DNA of 64,000 bases from NCBI RefSeq assembly GCF_001949145.1, contig NW_019091362.1:2848482-2912481 (forward strand), written 5' to 3'. Every line of letters begins with the position of its first letter. The stretch's first letter is position 1. Origin of the DNA: Acanthaster planci. Taxonomy: Eukaryota; Echinodermata; Asteroidea; Valvatida; Acanthasteridae. The position numbers and the translations under genes are program-made. The notes below the pieces were generated by a model, which worked only from the letters and a program-made list of their open reading frames with translations, was not told where the DNA came from and did not search any database. Below are positions 25,151-36,066 of this stretch, piece after piece.

Positions 25151-25311
25151 GACGGAGAGACAGCAAAGCTAGCCCAGAAACACCAGTGCGGGTGACAGTG
25201 GGAAGGCTTGGGAAGATGCATCACGCGGGCAAAATGCAGATTGAAGATGGCGAATATGCTATTTGGGACTCGTTACCTGGCCCCCCGTGGCCAGGCCGCA
25301 GCCAGGAGTAA
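25151..25311 (+). CDS. Possible 3' terminal exon or small ORF
   Basis: A frame entering in phase 1 after ACCCAG runs 53 codons to TAA at 25309-25311. An ATG at 25216 alone would give a 31-residue peptide containing MQIEDGEYAIWDSLPG and ending PWPGRSQE. Codon use is protein-like and GC is locally raised. The entry phase fits the exit phase of the candidate exon at 20156-20243. The acceptor's pyrimidine tract is weak, and a conserved non-coding element would look similar. Confidence 0.25.
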
Positions 25312-28300
25312 GCTTATAAGCACTGACAGAAGAGATGGGCAGTTGGAACTGAGCTGGGGAAAAAATGGCTCGTATTTTGTTGAGGGGGGAAATAAGCACA
25401 GATGATGAATAGCTTTTAAGGTTCCAGACAGATAAGATTTGCTTTCTGATTTGATTAAGCATAACTGCTTTGTTAAATATAACCGAAAAACAAAATATAG
25501 AAGTACATGTAAATGACACAAGGCAAGATCTGATACTCCAGTGGTTTTACACAATTTTCAATTTTTATCGTAACGCCACTGTGCATCATGTTGACTAAGA
25601 AAAGAGTTGGGCGGGAGAGAAAATTTTGGGTGCATATGTGAAGTTTTTTGAGTGGTTATGCACTATTCTTTAGATTATCTTACTACATGGCATTTGGCTT
25701 CCTTTTATGACGACAACTTGACATTTCCTTCCTGTCCACTCTTTAAATGCTTCAAGATCAATTGTCACAAAGAACTCTTGTGATTTAATTGGAAATGGTA
25801 AAATGGAGCAAAATAACATTATGGACACCCCCCCGACAGAAAAACCAGCTGAAGAAAGATCTGTTTTGAAAAGCAGGGGCGTGTATTTGTTTCCTGTTCT
25901 AACAATTCTCAAGGCGGCTTTCATTCGCACGCACAAAACAACCTTGACGAGAGTCCTGCATTCAAATGCAGCTTGAAAAACGAGAGAAATACAGAAAATA
26001 GTTCAATTGTAATGTGCATGAGCGTAAGTGCTCTCCAGCGGCCGAGGAAAATGTCATGCAGACAGACAAGCTCGCAGTTGGGGGGACTTCACTATTTAAT
26101 TATGGCCCAAGAAGGGAAAAACGCACTCAAGGAAAGAATTGCATCAGTAAGAGGCTGGAAAAAAACACAGATGTGCAGTGCAATGATAGCCAGGCCACAA
26201 AAACATCAACGGAGTCTTCCAATACACTCATCAATTTCACAACAGAAGAAAAAACCTACAATCCACAAAATGTCTCTCAATAAAAAAGTTCTCCTTGGCA
26301 AACCACTTTTAGCATACACTTTGTGTCAAAGCCAACAGTGAGCCTGCGGCAGCAGTGATACCTCGAATCTATCACTTCTTTTCCCATGAACACCAATGAC
26401 AACATGAAATCTTTTTTATGTTTGAAGAATTTTTCCCTGTTTTCGTAAACTGGGCCACTTAACATCCCAGAAACCTAAAACTGTACGACTGCCACAAATT
26501 TCCTGTCCAATTCAACCAAGTCTTAACATCCCTCGACTTCCATAACACATTGCGTGACAACATGCACAGCCAGGCATCAGAAAACAGCAGGAAAAGTCAT
26601 GCTGTCTAGACAAGTACAGTAAATATGATGGCCTTGAACTTACAATAACCTGACAAAGTACCCTCATATTCAGTCTTACGGATACACCATAATCCATTGC
26701 TTACATGTACATGCCGATCAAATCTACCATCCACCCTAAAAAAAAAATACATGCGCCCTGATATTTTTTTACCTTTTTCCAAAGCAATCTTAATTTAAGC
26801 ATGTCATGGGCACGTTTTGCATGGAACAAAAAAGAGATGCTTCATTAAATTCCTTTCAAAATATTCAGTATTGATTTTTTTGGGCCTCAAAACAAAACAA
26901 AATAAACAAAACAAAACCAACAAATTTATACATGATGAAACAAAATCGTGAGCTACATATGTTGATGTGACAAGGGGCAGAGATGCATTTGTTTGGGCGT
27001 GACACAAACACAAATAATAAAGTTGTAAAAAAAGACAATAAAAACCAATATTAGTACGAACATTATCAGCAGAGCAAAACTTTCTGGAGCCAGCACTTTT
27101 TACACATAAAACTTTGTTCTGATAGCAAAGGAATTTATGTCAGACACACATGGATGTTTGCAACAGTTGTCACCCTTGGCCTCGTACGCCAGCGACTGCA
27201 TACACCAGATTCTCTTGCCCGGAATATGGATGAGACGTTTCAATAACAGTTTGTGCCTACATGTACATCTACATGTACCAGCCAAAATGATGGACATTAC
27301 TTCTACTAGTGTACATGTATCTGCAACCTTTAGTAGAAGGAAAAGTTCACTTGGTTTTATTGTGTTGAAAGGAAAATGTACAAGGCACCATACTGAACAG
27401 TACTATATTTTTAGCTGGTGTAGCATATAAATGGATCTATGTCTCAAGTTTTCCAAGGATATTGTATGTCTGAAATTTTTGCCAACAACATGTTGCACAA
27501 TGTGGGTATACCATACGATCTGATTTGGATATCCACTACACTCTGATTGATACTCCTCCTTTTTTAGTAAACATTCAGCTTGAGGTAAGCCCCACAATGT
27601 ATGGAAGGGCAGAAAACCAACGTAAATGTAAAATCTACTTCAAAGTTGGTCATTCCAAGCACAAGATACAAAGATTTTGCAGGTTGAATTCCCTGCCAGA
27701 TTGTTGGAATTTTGTTTGGGCATTTTCAGTCAACCTTGAAGGCACGTCATGAATTGTGCACCGAATGTCTTCACGGCACTCTGATTTGGCATGAAAAAAA
27801 AAAAAAAAAATCTGACAGAGGAGTTTGTTCGGTCAATTTCCCGTTAGTATGTGATGCATGAGAACTACGGTGGACTGCAGAGAAAATTCCTCTGCAATCT
27901 TCCGGTGGATGAATTGAAATGTTTCTTCTCACGGGGTAAGCTTTTTATATAATGGCGGACCATTTGGCTCAAGATCCATTACAGATGTAGGGGTACATCT
28001 GCATGACTCCCCTGATGATTTGAAAATGAGATTGGTCCACTGAGAACCCTTTAGCAATCAAATTGCAACTACCCCAAGATGGGTCTCTACACTGAATTGC
28101 CATCGACACCGCACATGTACATGTACGGTATGTACATGTACATGTACATGTATGCACGAGGCTCAACTTCTGAGGGCAAACTGCCCAAGAAAACTTGTAG
28201 CACTCATGAAGGGGGGGGGGTTTCACACTTTTACGTGATGTAGGGAGAGACCTTTTCAGGTAACAGGCTTTCAGAAGAAATGGGGCTCAGAATACATGTA

Positions 28301-30647
28301 CGTGAACGGGGAACCCAAGTAAACACGCACTACAGTTAATAAGTAAATACTGAATAAACGGAGACTTGAAGGTTTGACTCACAAAGTGAACCGCAAAGTC
28401 AATCTTCTTGCACCATCAAACTTTGGTCTTTGTTTAATATCAGAAAACTTTGACTACACTGCACTGACTCTGGGAAAAGGAATAACTGTGTAGTTCATGA
28501 AAACAGTGTCTAAAAAAACTCAATGGGTAATGTTACAGCTTAACTGAAACAAGACACAAACTTTACTGTATCATCTGAAAAGTATGAAAGAATTGAATTT
28601 ACATTGAAAAGTCACCAGCGTTATTACATGTACCAGTACATGTGAAATCTAACCCTTGGAGAGGGGTTGGAATGCCCATGTCAGAAGGCACGTTAGAAGG
28701 GGGGAGAGCTCACTGTCCTGATCCACAAGCTCTGGAGGAAGGAACCCCTGATATCGCCTGTGGCTGACCAACAAAACGAGCCTTCACTCCTGGTTGTCTT
28801 TCCCACAATTCCATCTACCTGAGTGGAAAGGCATTACTTCCCCCAAGTACATTGTACAGTTTCCAGTCTAATGCATGACGCAATCAGCTGAGGTACCGGG
28901 ATGTACAATGGGGGTATTGAAACAACCCAGAGAGACACAGTGAACCGTATTTCATTGGAATCAGTCAACTAGACAAACTCTGTTGAACCCAAGCCACCTT
29001 GCCAAGTTTCGCACAGCAACTGGTGAGGCTAGTGTTATTACATCCACAAATAATGCTGAAGAAATTAAAAATATCTATGCAGGAATACCGTGCATAACTG
29101 CTGCACTTCCCTCCTCAGAAGTTACATCTTTTCAAATCAGGTTTAATTACAATTTAATATTTTTCATTCTATCTGTCCATCTACATGTATGAGTTGGTGA
29201 AAATAAAAGACTTGAAATAAATGATGAAATAAATTTTCAAAATAAAAAAATGTACAGTTTGGTTCGACATGAGCAACTGATGCACTGTTCACAATAAGAA
29301 TCCCTAAATGAATCAGAAGAACACGGTACATTTCCGTTTTACCAAACAGATTGATTTTTCAACCTTCCACAGCACCCAGCCTTGGGTGCTTTTAAAAAAT
29401 GAGCAGAACGTGTGTAACCCAGGCAGATTAAACTCTCTTTGGGACTCCAGATGTTACTGAAGTGCACGGACTAACAAACTTCAAAGGGTGTGATGCACAA
29501 AAATCCATCAGCCAAAGATTGCGGTCAAGGCAGGCCGGACGATCTACTACAGACCCACCAACTGAAAAAATGGAAAAAGTCATGTCATGGATGGCAGATG
29601 TAATCTCCCTGCTTTCCTCCTGCATCTAAGGTGGTTTTCTAGTATGGCCATATGTTATACAGAATGTCTCAAATTATCTGTTCTGCAGATCATCTACTGT
29701 GGGCAACCTTTAGATCTGCCTCGCCTACCAGCACCCCAGTGACTAACTCTCCAACTTTACACAGACCAACATACATGTAAATGTATTTAGAGCAGAGGTT
29801 GCATGTGGAGACATGTAAAACCAAAGTATAGATAGCATCCCCAAGTGGACATTTAAAAGGTGAAATACTTCTGACCTCATGATATTCACTTTGTGTCCTC
29901 GCTGAATTCTCTGAACGGACTGCTCTAACAAAAAAAACTTAGCTGACAACAGCAAATAAAACGCATAGTTCCCAACTCAGGCATACCGATGGTCATACAC
30001 AAGGGAATTTCTACATTTTAGGTGGCACTTTAAATTCAGCTGATTGAGTTAGCTTGCTCAATGCTTATGTTTACTGATCGCAGTCTGTGTAAAAGGAGAC
30101 AATGTTTAGTGAGCAGAAATCAGGTACTTAACGAGAGTACTGGCCCTTAGGGTCTCAACTGGTTATAGATGATACACAAAAAGTGCTTCTACAGTAATTA
30201 ATGCAGAGGAAAAAAAAAACAAAACCCCAGAAATTCAGATGAGAACCAGGCACAAGAGATATGCATTCTGTGTCATATCTGCCGGTAACCTTGTTTTTTT
30301 TAATAGTAGTTCATAAATACCCAAGACAGTTCAGCCATTCCTGTTGGTCAAGAGCCTGTGACATGGCCAGTCTTAATCGGGTGATGAAGCACTGGCTGGC
30401 TGTTTCACGCGGCCTGTTTCCACAACCTCACGCTGTACGTGCCTCGTGCTGGCCAATCTTCATAGAAGGAGATTGTTTCTGACCACTTTCGACTCAACAG
30501 GAACATACCGTTACCATAAAATGGCTACAGGGTTTTGAAAAACTGAAGTAAATTTCTTGAACTCGGTAGTTAAAAATTATAATTTTTAAAAATTGTTTAA
30601 AGACTTTGCGACTCAAAGGGGAATTTATAAATGGGAATTACTGTGTG
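25312..30647. other. Non-coding, repeats and a balanced island
   Basis: The stretch at about 27820-28090 is non-repetitive and of even composition, a candidate conserved element. It is followed by a dense TACATGTA cluster. Homopolymers include A17 near 27796 and G10 near 28212. A retrotransposon-tail-like AAATAAATGATGAAATAAA occurs near 29215. No gene is seen. Confidence 0.45.
28112..28153. repeat. TACATGTA cluster, near-perfect palindrome
   Basis: Tandem ACATGT units (28112-28125, 28131-28153) separated by CGGTA form a mostly self-complementary 40-bp block, the densest example in the window. Confidence 0.85.
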
Positions 30648-31216
30648 CTAGGCCAGTTTTGAACACTGATAATGTCACTGGCCCGCTTGGGCTCGGGCAT
30701 TAGCATTGGTTATGCTCCCGATCCCGTCTTAAAATGAATGTTTAAGACTGGCCAAGCATGTCTTTATTCCCCTAATATTTTGCTGTTTGAAAGCAACGCT
30801 GCTTTCTTGTTGGGTTGTCCTTGTTGCGTTTCATGGGGAATTTTAGGTTTAGCCACTTTGAAAGTGACTCTGTCACTATTTTGGTTATCCCTGCCAGAGG
30901 TTCTACCAGTTCGTATGTTTTTGTTTGTCTGTATATGTGTAGTGGTTGTTGGTACTCTCCCTCGTGGACATGATCGGGTTCAGTAAGAGAGTGTGAGTAT
31001 TGCTGTGTTGCACTTGAAGGTGGGTAGTTGCGTTTTTGTGCTGTGTTGATAGTTTGCTTGAGCAGTCTGGCTGCTGAGGTGTGTTTCTGGTTGTTTAGTT
31101 ACAGTGCAATTATTTATATCTCTCATGTAATGTATTGAGATGTTTTAAGGTGTGCCTCTTGTATGTAATTTGCATATTTTTGTTTGTCCTTTTATCTGGC
31201 AAATAAATGAAATGAA
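30648..31216 (+). mobile_element. Probable retrotransposon 3' end
   Basis: The plus strand switches abruptly to a T- and G-rich composition unlike both flanks, and the block ends in AAATAAATGAAATGAAG. This looks like a 3' untranslated tail with an AATAAA signal and a short A-rich microsatellite end, as in CR1/L2-type LINEs. The block starts with GGCCAGTTTTGAACA, which is inversely repeated near 30745-30758 (GGCCAGTCTTAAACA on the other strand), and has a hairpin around CGGGCATTAGC. No reverse transcriptase is visible, so it would be 5'-truncated. A non-autonomous DNA element is the alternative. Confidence 0.35.
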
Positions 31217-31332
31217 GCTGTGTTAAGCAAATCTCCTCACTTAATGAAACAGGATTCAGAGTCACAGAGTTGAACAAACACACGAAGTACCTGTTTCCTA
31301 ATGAGAATAGTTTGTACATGTAAGTCAAACAG

Positions 31333-31450
31333 TAAGGCCGTGTCCGAAACGGGCTTCCAGAGCTACGGCTAGGTCTACGCATCTCCACGCATTTCTAATG
31401 GAGTGAAAAGCTACACCTAGCTCTAGACAAGAGATTCGGATGCAGCCTTA
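31333..31450. mobile_element. MITE-like element, 118 bp
   Basis: The ends read TAAGGCCGTGTCCGAA and, reverse-complemented, TAAGGCTGCATCCGAA, identical at 13 of 16 positions. TAA/TTA at the borders could be a 3-bp target duplication (TWA type, as in Harbinger-like elements) or part of the repeat. The interior holds CTACGGCTAGGTCTACG-type words. No coding capacity. A word similar to one end (GGCTGCATCGGAAT) recurs at about 35415-35428. Confidence 0.6.
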
Positions 31451-32661
31451 GACTAGTTTATAAGTCAAAGTACAATGTAAAGTGTAATACTTGAGAGCCA
31501 GGCACTACTCATTTTTGCTCAGAATGAAAAAAAAAATGCCCAGCAATGCTTTCTCTCAAGTGGCCCCATGAATTGATCCCCCGGCCCCAAGGAATGGGCT
31601 CTCAACACTGGCTCTGAAGGGTGTCCAGACATCAGTAGAACCAAAGAGAAAGGAACACCGCCTGGTGAAAGCATCCATACTCCAAATGCAGGTGCATTCA
31701 TCCGTGCAGTACAAGGAAGGCCACACATGAAAAGAGCTGAGCCAGTTGAGCATCTCATCCCAATGCTTAAAATGTGATCTAGCTCTCCGTGAGCAAACAG
31801 TGCTGTCCCACCAGTCCAAAACAAGCTACAGCCCCCCCCAAAAAAAACCACATATGGGCCTCAGACTGTGAGGAGCCAGTGATGAACCATGAGAGGCTCC
31901 TGCATTTACCTCATGAAATGAAGGACTCTTTGCTGCTAGGTATACCATTCAATGTAGGGGGGGTGTCTAATGCAACCCCTCAAGTGTCTTCTCATTGGAC
32001 AGTGATGAGGCTATAAAGGGGAAAAGTACCAGCAACCTTTGCCAACAATGGCCATGACACACTCCTGACAACCTGGGAGAGAGAAGAGCTGGCACTTTTG
32101 GTGACACTTAGTCCTCAACATGCCCCCCCCCCAATGAGACAAGAAAAAGTGCAGCTGCCTCAGATCGTGAACTACAATGCTGCACTTTTGCTTACGACCT
32201 TGGCCGCATTTACGCTTCGCTGCCAAAAAATCCTATTAATATGAAATAGGGGCAACTTTGCGTAGAGTCACTGAGCTAACTGCCTATCACATGGCCTACG
32301 TGCAAAACGCTGACACCCCAATAATATCCATACACGACAAAGGTCATCGAGATAAAGTGTTGGAAGGAGGGACTCCACTTTTGAAAACAAAATTTAGCGA
32401 CACGGAAACAACCCCATTTGTGTCCTGTACAGACATGACAGAAGCCAAATAAATTGTTTATGCATTTTGTCAACCTCCGGACAATATTTACAGCTTGTGC
32501 TAGTTTCGTTTCAGCAAAATTGTGAAAAACTCTTCAACTGAGACCTTGCTTTGACCAACCCGACGCTGCACGTATGTTCACTCCCATGCCCTTGTGCACC
32601 ACTTAGTTGAGAGTTAGCACATGCGCACTCGATCACTTTACTGTGGATTTCGAGGCAGGCG
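31451..32661. promoter_or_regulatory. Upstream region of the 32.7-kb gene
   Basis: There are no exons here. It includes a C8A8 tract at 31832-31847. The last 100 bases before the ATG at 32662 are richer in CpG and contain GCACATGCGCACTCG (32618-32632), which resembles an NRF-1 half-palindrome, a common element of TATA-less housekeeping-type promoters in animals. No TATA box lies in the expected place, so a TATA-less promoter within about 32550-32660 is the likely arrangement. Confidence 0.35.
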
Positions 32662-32750
32662 ATGTCGGACAACGTTGTGACACTTCTTTCTGCAGATGGA
32701 GACCATTATTTAACAAAATACAAACAAATGAAGTCCACAGAGATAACCAG
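32662..32750 (+). CDS. Unknown basic protein, exon 1
   Basis: The exon starts at ATG 32662 in an acceptable context (GGCGATGT) and encodes 29 codons plus two bases, beginning MSDNVVTLLSADGDHYL. It ends at the donor ACCAG|GTAACT in phase 2. The next exon supplies the single base needed and continues in frame. Joined to exons at 33431, 35036 and 35287 it predicts about 176 residues, lysine-, serine- and arginine-rich, with no signal peptide or membrane segment, so a cytosolic or nuclear protein is expected. I do not recognise the family. The gene lies inside a probable 27-kb intron of a minus-strand gene. Confidence 0.6.
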
Positions 32751-33430
32751 GTAACTAAAAATTGATCAGAAAACATTAAACCATCGTATTAGAATGAACC
32801 AAGTTGCACAAAGTTTGAAACAAATTCTGAAAAAGTGATTTTAAAAAATATATAAACACAATCAGAAAATACGTCCATGGTCTTTCCCATTTTAAAACAA
32901 CTCCTCAAGTTTATCCAAACAAACAAAATAAAGTGCCGATTGAATTACCATCCGATAAAAATATAGGTTGTATTTTTAAGTTATTGGGAATTGAATATTT
33001 TGCCTGAGAATCAATTTGTCCATAGAAGTGCATGTATATGTTTACGTGCATTGATGGAATACATGTAAATGTACATGTACAGTACAAGTACATGAACGTG
33101 CACATGTGCACACATAAATCATGGCTGACCGATCGACAGAGAGTCAAAATTGAAATTGATCAAACTAACAAAGGACAATTTGTAATAGTTTAAATGTAAC
33201 ATGATAATCTTTTTCAAACACTGTTTCAATTATTAAGATATGCAGCATGTGTGGAAAAACTGGAGAACAATTTCAATTTTTGAGTTTAAAATACCCTTTT
33301 TTATGTTCGGAAATATAACGTACACAGACTTTTTTTTAACCCCATTTCCTCCCAAATGTCACATATGACTAACAAGAAACACATCACAAAATAAAACCCA
33401 AAGCCTGATTATATTTCTCTGTTTACCAAG

Positions 33431-33555
33431 TCTAAGAACAGTGTTGTTCGGCCAGTCTAATACCAACCACACTGATAAATTCACCAAAGCTGTGGAAAAA
33501 CTTGCCAATTCAAAAGGTCATCTTCGTCAAGCAGGAGTGCGCAGAAATTTCAAAG
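33431..33555 (+). CDS. Unknown basic protein, exon 2
   Basis: The acceptor has a branch-like CCTGATT and a pyrimidine tract (ATTTCTCTGTTTACCAAG). A second AG six bases later (exon from 33437) would drop two residues and keep the frame. Entering in phase 2, the exon reads RTVLFGQSNTNHTDKF and HLRQAGVRRNFK, and ends at CAAAG|GTATGA in phase 1. The two other phases contain stops. The amphipathic KFTKAVEKLANSKG stretch looks helical. Without splicing at 33556 the frame would stop 18 codons later. Confidence 0.62.
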
Positions 33556-35035
33556 GTATGATCAAAGTGTTAGAAATGAAAAATTGGAATTTCTGGGAAA
33601 CATGAGGTTGGGTATGTGAATAATTCATGGGAGTAGATCACATTCTGTCAACTTTTAAAAGGATTCTCACAGTCGGATTTGCTGAGCTCTGCCGAACTCT
33701 GCTACACCTGGGGCCCTCGGGCCAATTTCCTCCCCTATTTCTGGACACAACATATTTTATCCCTTGTCTAAGTATATTTTAGCAGAGTTTAAAAAGCAAA
33801 TTGAGGTTGTTTGGGGGTTTGACTTTTATTGAAAAAGGAAATTTAGCATCACATATTGACAAACACTTGGTTAACAATTAGAGTGACATGGAAAAAGACA
33901 CTGAAGAAAAATACCACACACGTAGTAATGTTTCATATTTACACTATATTGAGTATATTCACATTTCGGTATATGTAGATCATACCAGTTTTCTGACAGA
34001 ACAAATGATGTAGGCAGATTCTTGTTTTATGCAGGGTATTTACAGTGCAATTGCAATATTTTTTGTGGATGGAAACTTTCAAAAAAATAACTACTGTATA
34101 AAATGCCAGGACCGGTGTTATAGTTGAGACCATCATAAGTTCATATGACCAAACAGGAGACTAGACACAAGATAAGTCACATGACCACTCACAATGAACA
34201 ATGACAATGGTATGTTTTTGTGGAAATTCATTTCCAAAGCTTACAACTTGTCAGACTGGAGGCCTTGTGTTGGTCTTTGGGGTCTTATGCAAGGGGGGGG
34301 GTGTGATTTTAAAAGTGGGGGACAGTTGTGAGACCATTAGGCATCGGCATACTTACAGACCAATCAGTTGAGCCCTGCCCCATTACAAGACCTGCCAAAA
34401 GTGGGACACGTCCCGACCCCCAAAAAAGTGTGGGAGGAGGGCACAAGCCTCCTTCCCTTCACCGCCAGTGATCTTTTGATGGTTCTGACAAGAGCTACAA
34501 AAAACTACGGTACCAGCATCTCTCTACTCAGTCTAGGAAAAATATACGATTGATCCATGTTGATGTGGGCATGGAATGCAAACCTGTGAATGCACTTCGC
34601 GTGATAGTCATCACTACTGTACTGTGAGCTTCCATCAAAGATGAGAAAACCACAGGGTGAGAAAAGTAATAGATAACCTAAAAGGTTGGATGGGCAAGGA
34701 TGTCATTTCCTACGCACTTTTTTTTTAAACATTACATCGTCTAAATTGAGTTGTGGTGGGGGGCAAGAAAGCCAGGGCAAACACAGGTGCACTTTTGGAG
34801 TTTGCATAGTGCTCACGCACAGTTTGATGTATTTGCCAAATGAGCCCAATATGCCGAGTCTTGGAACCGGACTAAGAGTGTGAAGTCGTACATACCAGGG
34901 TTGGCATTTGATTCGCTGTAGACAGCTCAACGTGACTAAACTGTGGTCCTCCTAGAGTTTAAAAGAAATTAACTCTGCTCGTAAATGCAGCTACCACCTT
35001 CATCCTTTACTATCAGCTCTTCCGTAACTGACAAG

Positions 35036-35204
35036 AGAATGTGAAATTACGGTCAAAGCTTGGACAGTTTTCTGACCACTTTTGGAATGTCCCCGACCAA
35101 AAGCAGAAGTATTCGGACAAAATGCCCACAGGAAAGAACACAGATAAAAGTCCCAGAAGTGTAAAAGTCTCATCAATGTTTTTACCCAAAGACTTAGGTA
35201 TTTG
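35036..35204 (+). CDS. Unknown basic protein, exon 3
   Basis: The best coding segment of the gene: an in-frame TGA lies just upstream of the acceptor (TCTTCCGTAACTGACAAG). The exon then enters in phase 1, exactly as required by exon 2, and stays open for 169 bp. It encodes NVKLRSKLGQFSDHFWNV, then a lysine-rich segment, then VKVSSMFLPKDLGIW, and exits at ATTTG|GTAAGT, a consensus donor, in phase 2. Codon use is natural. Two independent phase matches in a row make chance unlikely. Intron 2 is about 1.48 kb. Confidence 0.68.
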
Positions 35205-35286
35205 GTAAGTAATTTTTTTTCATTGTTCAGAAAAAAATATACGTATGACTGTTGTGCATTTGTATTGTGAAGAAGGAGAGAGTCAG

Positions 35287-35434
35287 GGGAAAAGTTCATC
35301 CCGATCCAGCACAGGTGTCCAACTTCAGACCGAAGATGGTCAAGCCGTCAGACTGGGGAAAATCAGATGAATGGAGACCTGACACCATTCCATTCTGTAA
35401 AAAACCTTGGCTACGGCTGCATCGGAATGACTAG
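35287..35434 (+). CDS. Unknown basic protein, exon 4 (terminal)
   Basis: The frame entering in phase 2 after GAGTCAG reads GKVHPDPAQVSNFRPKM and KPSDWGKSDEWRPDTIPF and ends at TAG 35432-35434. This completes about 176 residues with an 82-bp intron 3. Composition (Pro, Trp, Lys, Asp) continues the style of exon 3. The acceptor is the weak point: it is preceded by purines and earlier AGs. An alternative acceptor at 35314 would shift frame and end at TGA 35460-35462. The last few codons overlap a MITE-like word, so the natural C terminus may have been changed by an insertion. Confidence 0.42.
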
Positions 35435-36060
35435 GCCTGGGCATGACTACTATTGCAGATGACCCCGTCTGGGCGAAGCTGTGAGCTTGCTGCAGCTGCT
35501 TCACCCATTTCAGGACTGTTTTCCTCAAATATGTACGACCTCCCCTTCACTTAAAGTGGATTCAAACTCAAACACACAACCATATCATGCACGCTGTACA
35601 GTGTGTCAGACCAATAACAGTGCCGAGTACATTTACATATGTACGGAGGGGTGGAAAAAGTACACAACGAAAAAGCCGGGGGGGGGAATGCATCTGTGCA
35701 AGAAACAAAGTTGATTTCCAGCACTGCTGTCAATCCCTTGGTGCTGTCACGCAACCAGAGCCCGCCTCTATGCCCTGATCCACATCCCCGCTTGGGAGCA
35801 GATGCCGCGGTGGACCACCGTTAAACAAAAAAACAGCGTGATCTCGAGTCATACACTCCAGGTCATCCTTTCTTCCTCTCCGTTTGATTTTTCAATCAGT
35901 TCTTGCCTCCGCTACTTAGTCAGAATCCAGTGTGTCTGACCGACCGATCAGCTCTTGCCCTGGAAATGAGAGTCAACGTCTCGTTGGTCATGCAATTCCA
36001 GAAAATGTTTGCTTTGAGTTACATGTACAGTGCGTTTCATCAACCCCCCCCCTTTTTTTT

Positions 36061-36066
36061 AATAAA
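36061..36066 (+). terminator. Candidate polyadenylation signal
   Basis: AATAAA about 630 bases after the stop codon at 35434, the first canonical hexamer I see downstream on the plus strand. It follows a C- and T-rich tract. It would give the small gene a 3' untranslated region of roughly 0.65 kb. Confidence 0.35.

Noticed and set aside
28010-28050. Hammerhead-ribozyme-like CTGATGA followed by GAAA
   Set aside because: The space for stem II is only two bases and no stem I/III pairing is visible; other CTGATGA occurrences (12582, 55283, 56556) also lack the core layout.
34357-34391. 35-bp minus-strand segment with strong splice sites
   Set aside because: Phase 1 in and phase 0 out is incompatible with neighbouring candidates; it lies in the intron of the plus-strand gene and has no other support.
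35315-35462. Alternative frame for the last exon of the small gene
   Set aside because: Open, but its composition and codon use look less protein-like than the frame ending at 35434. It is kept only as an alternative.
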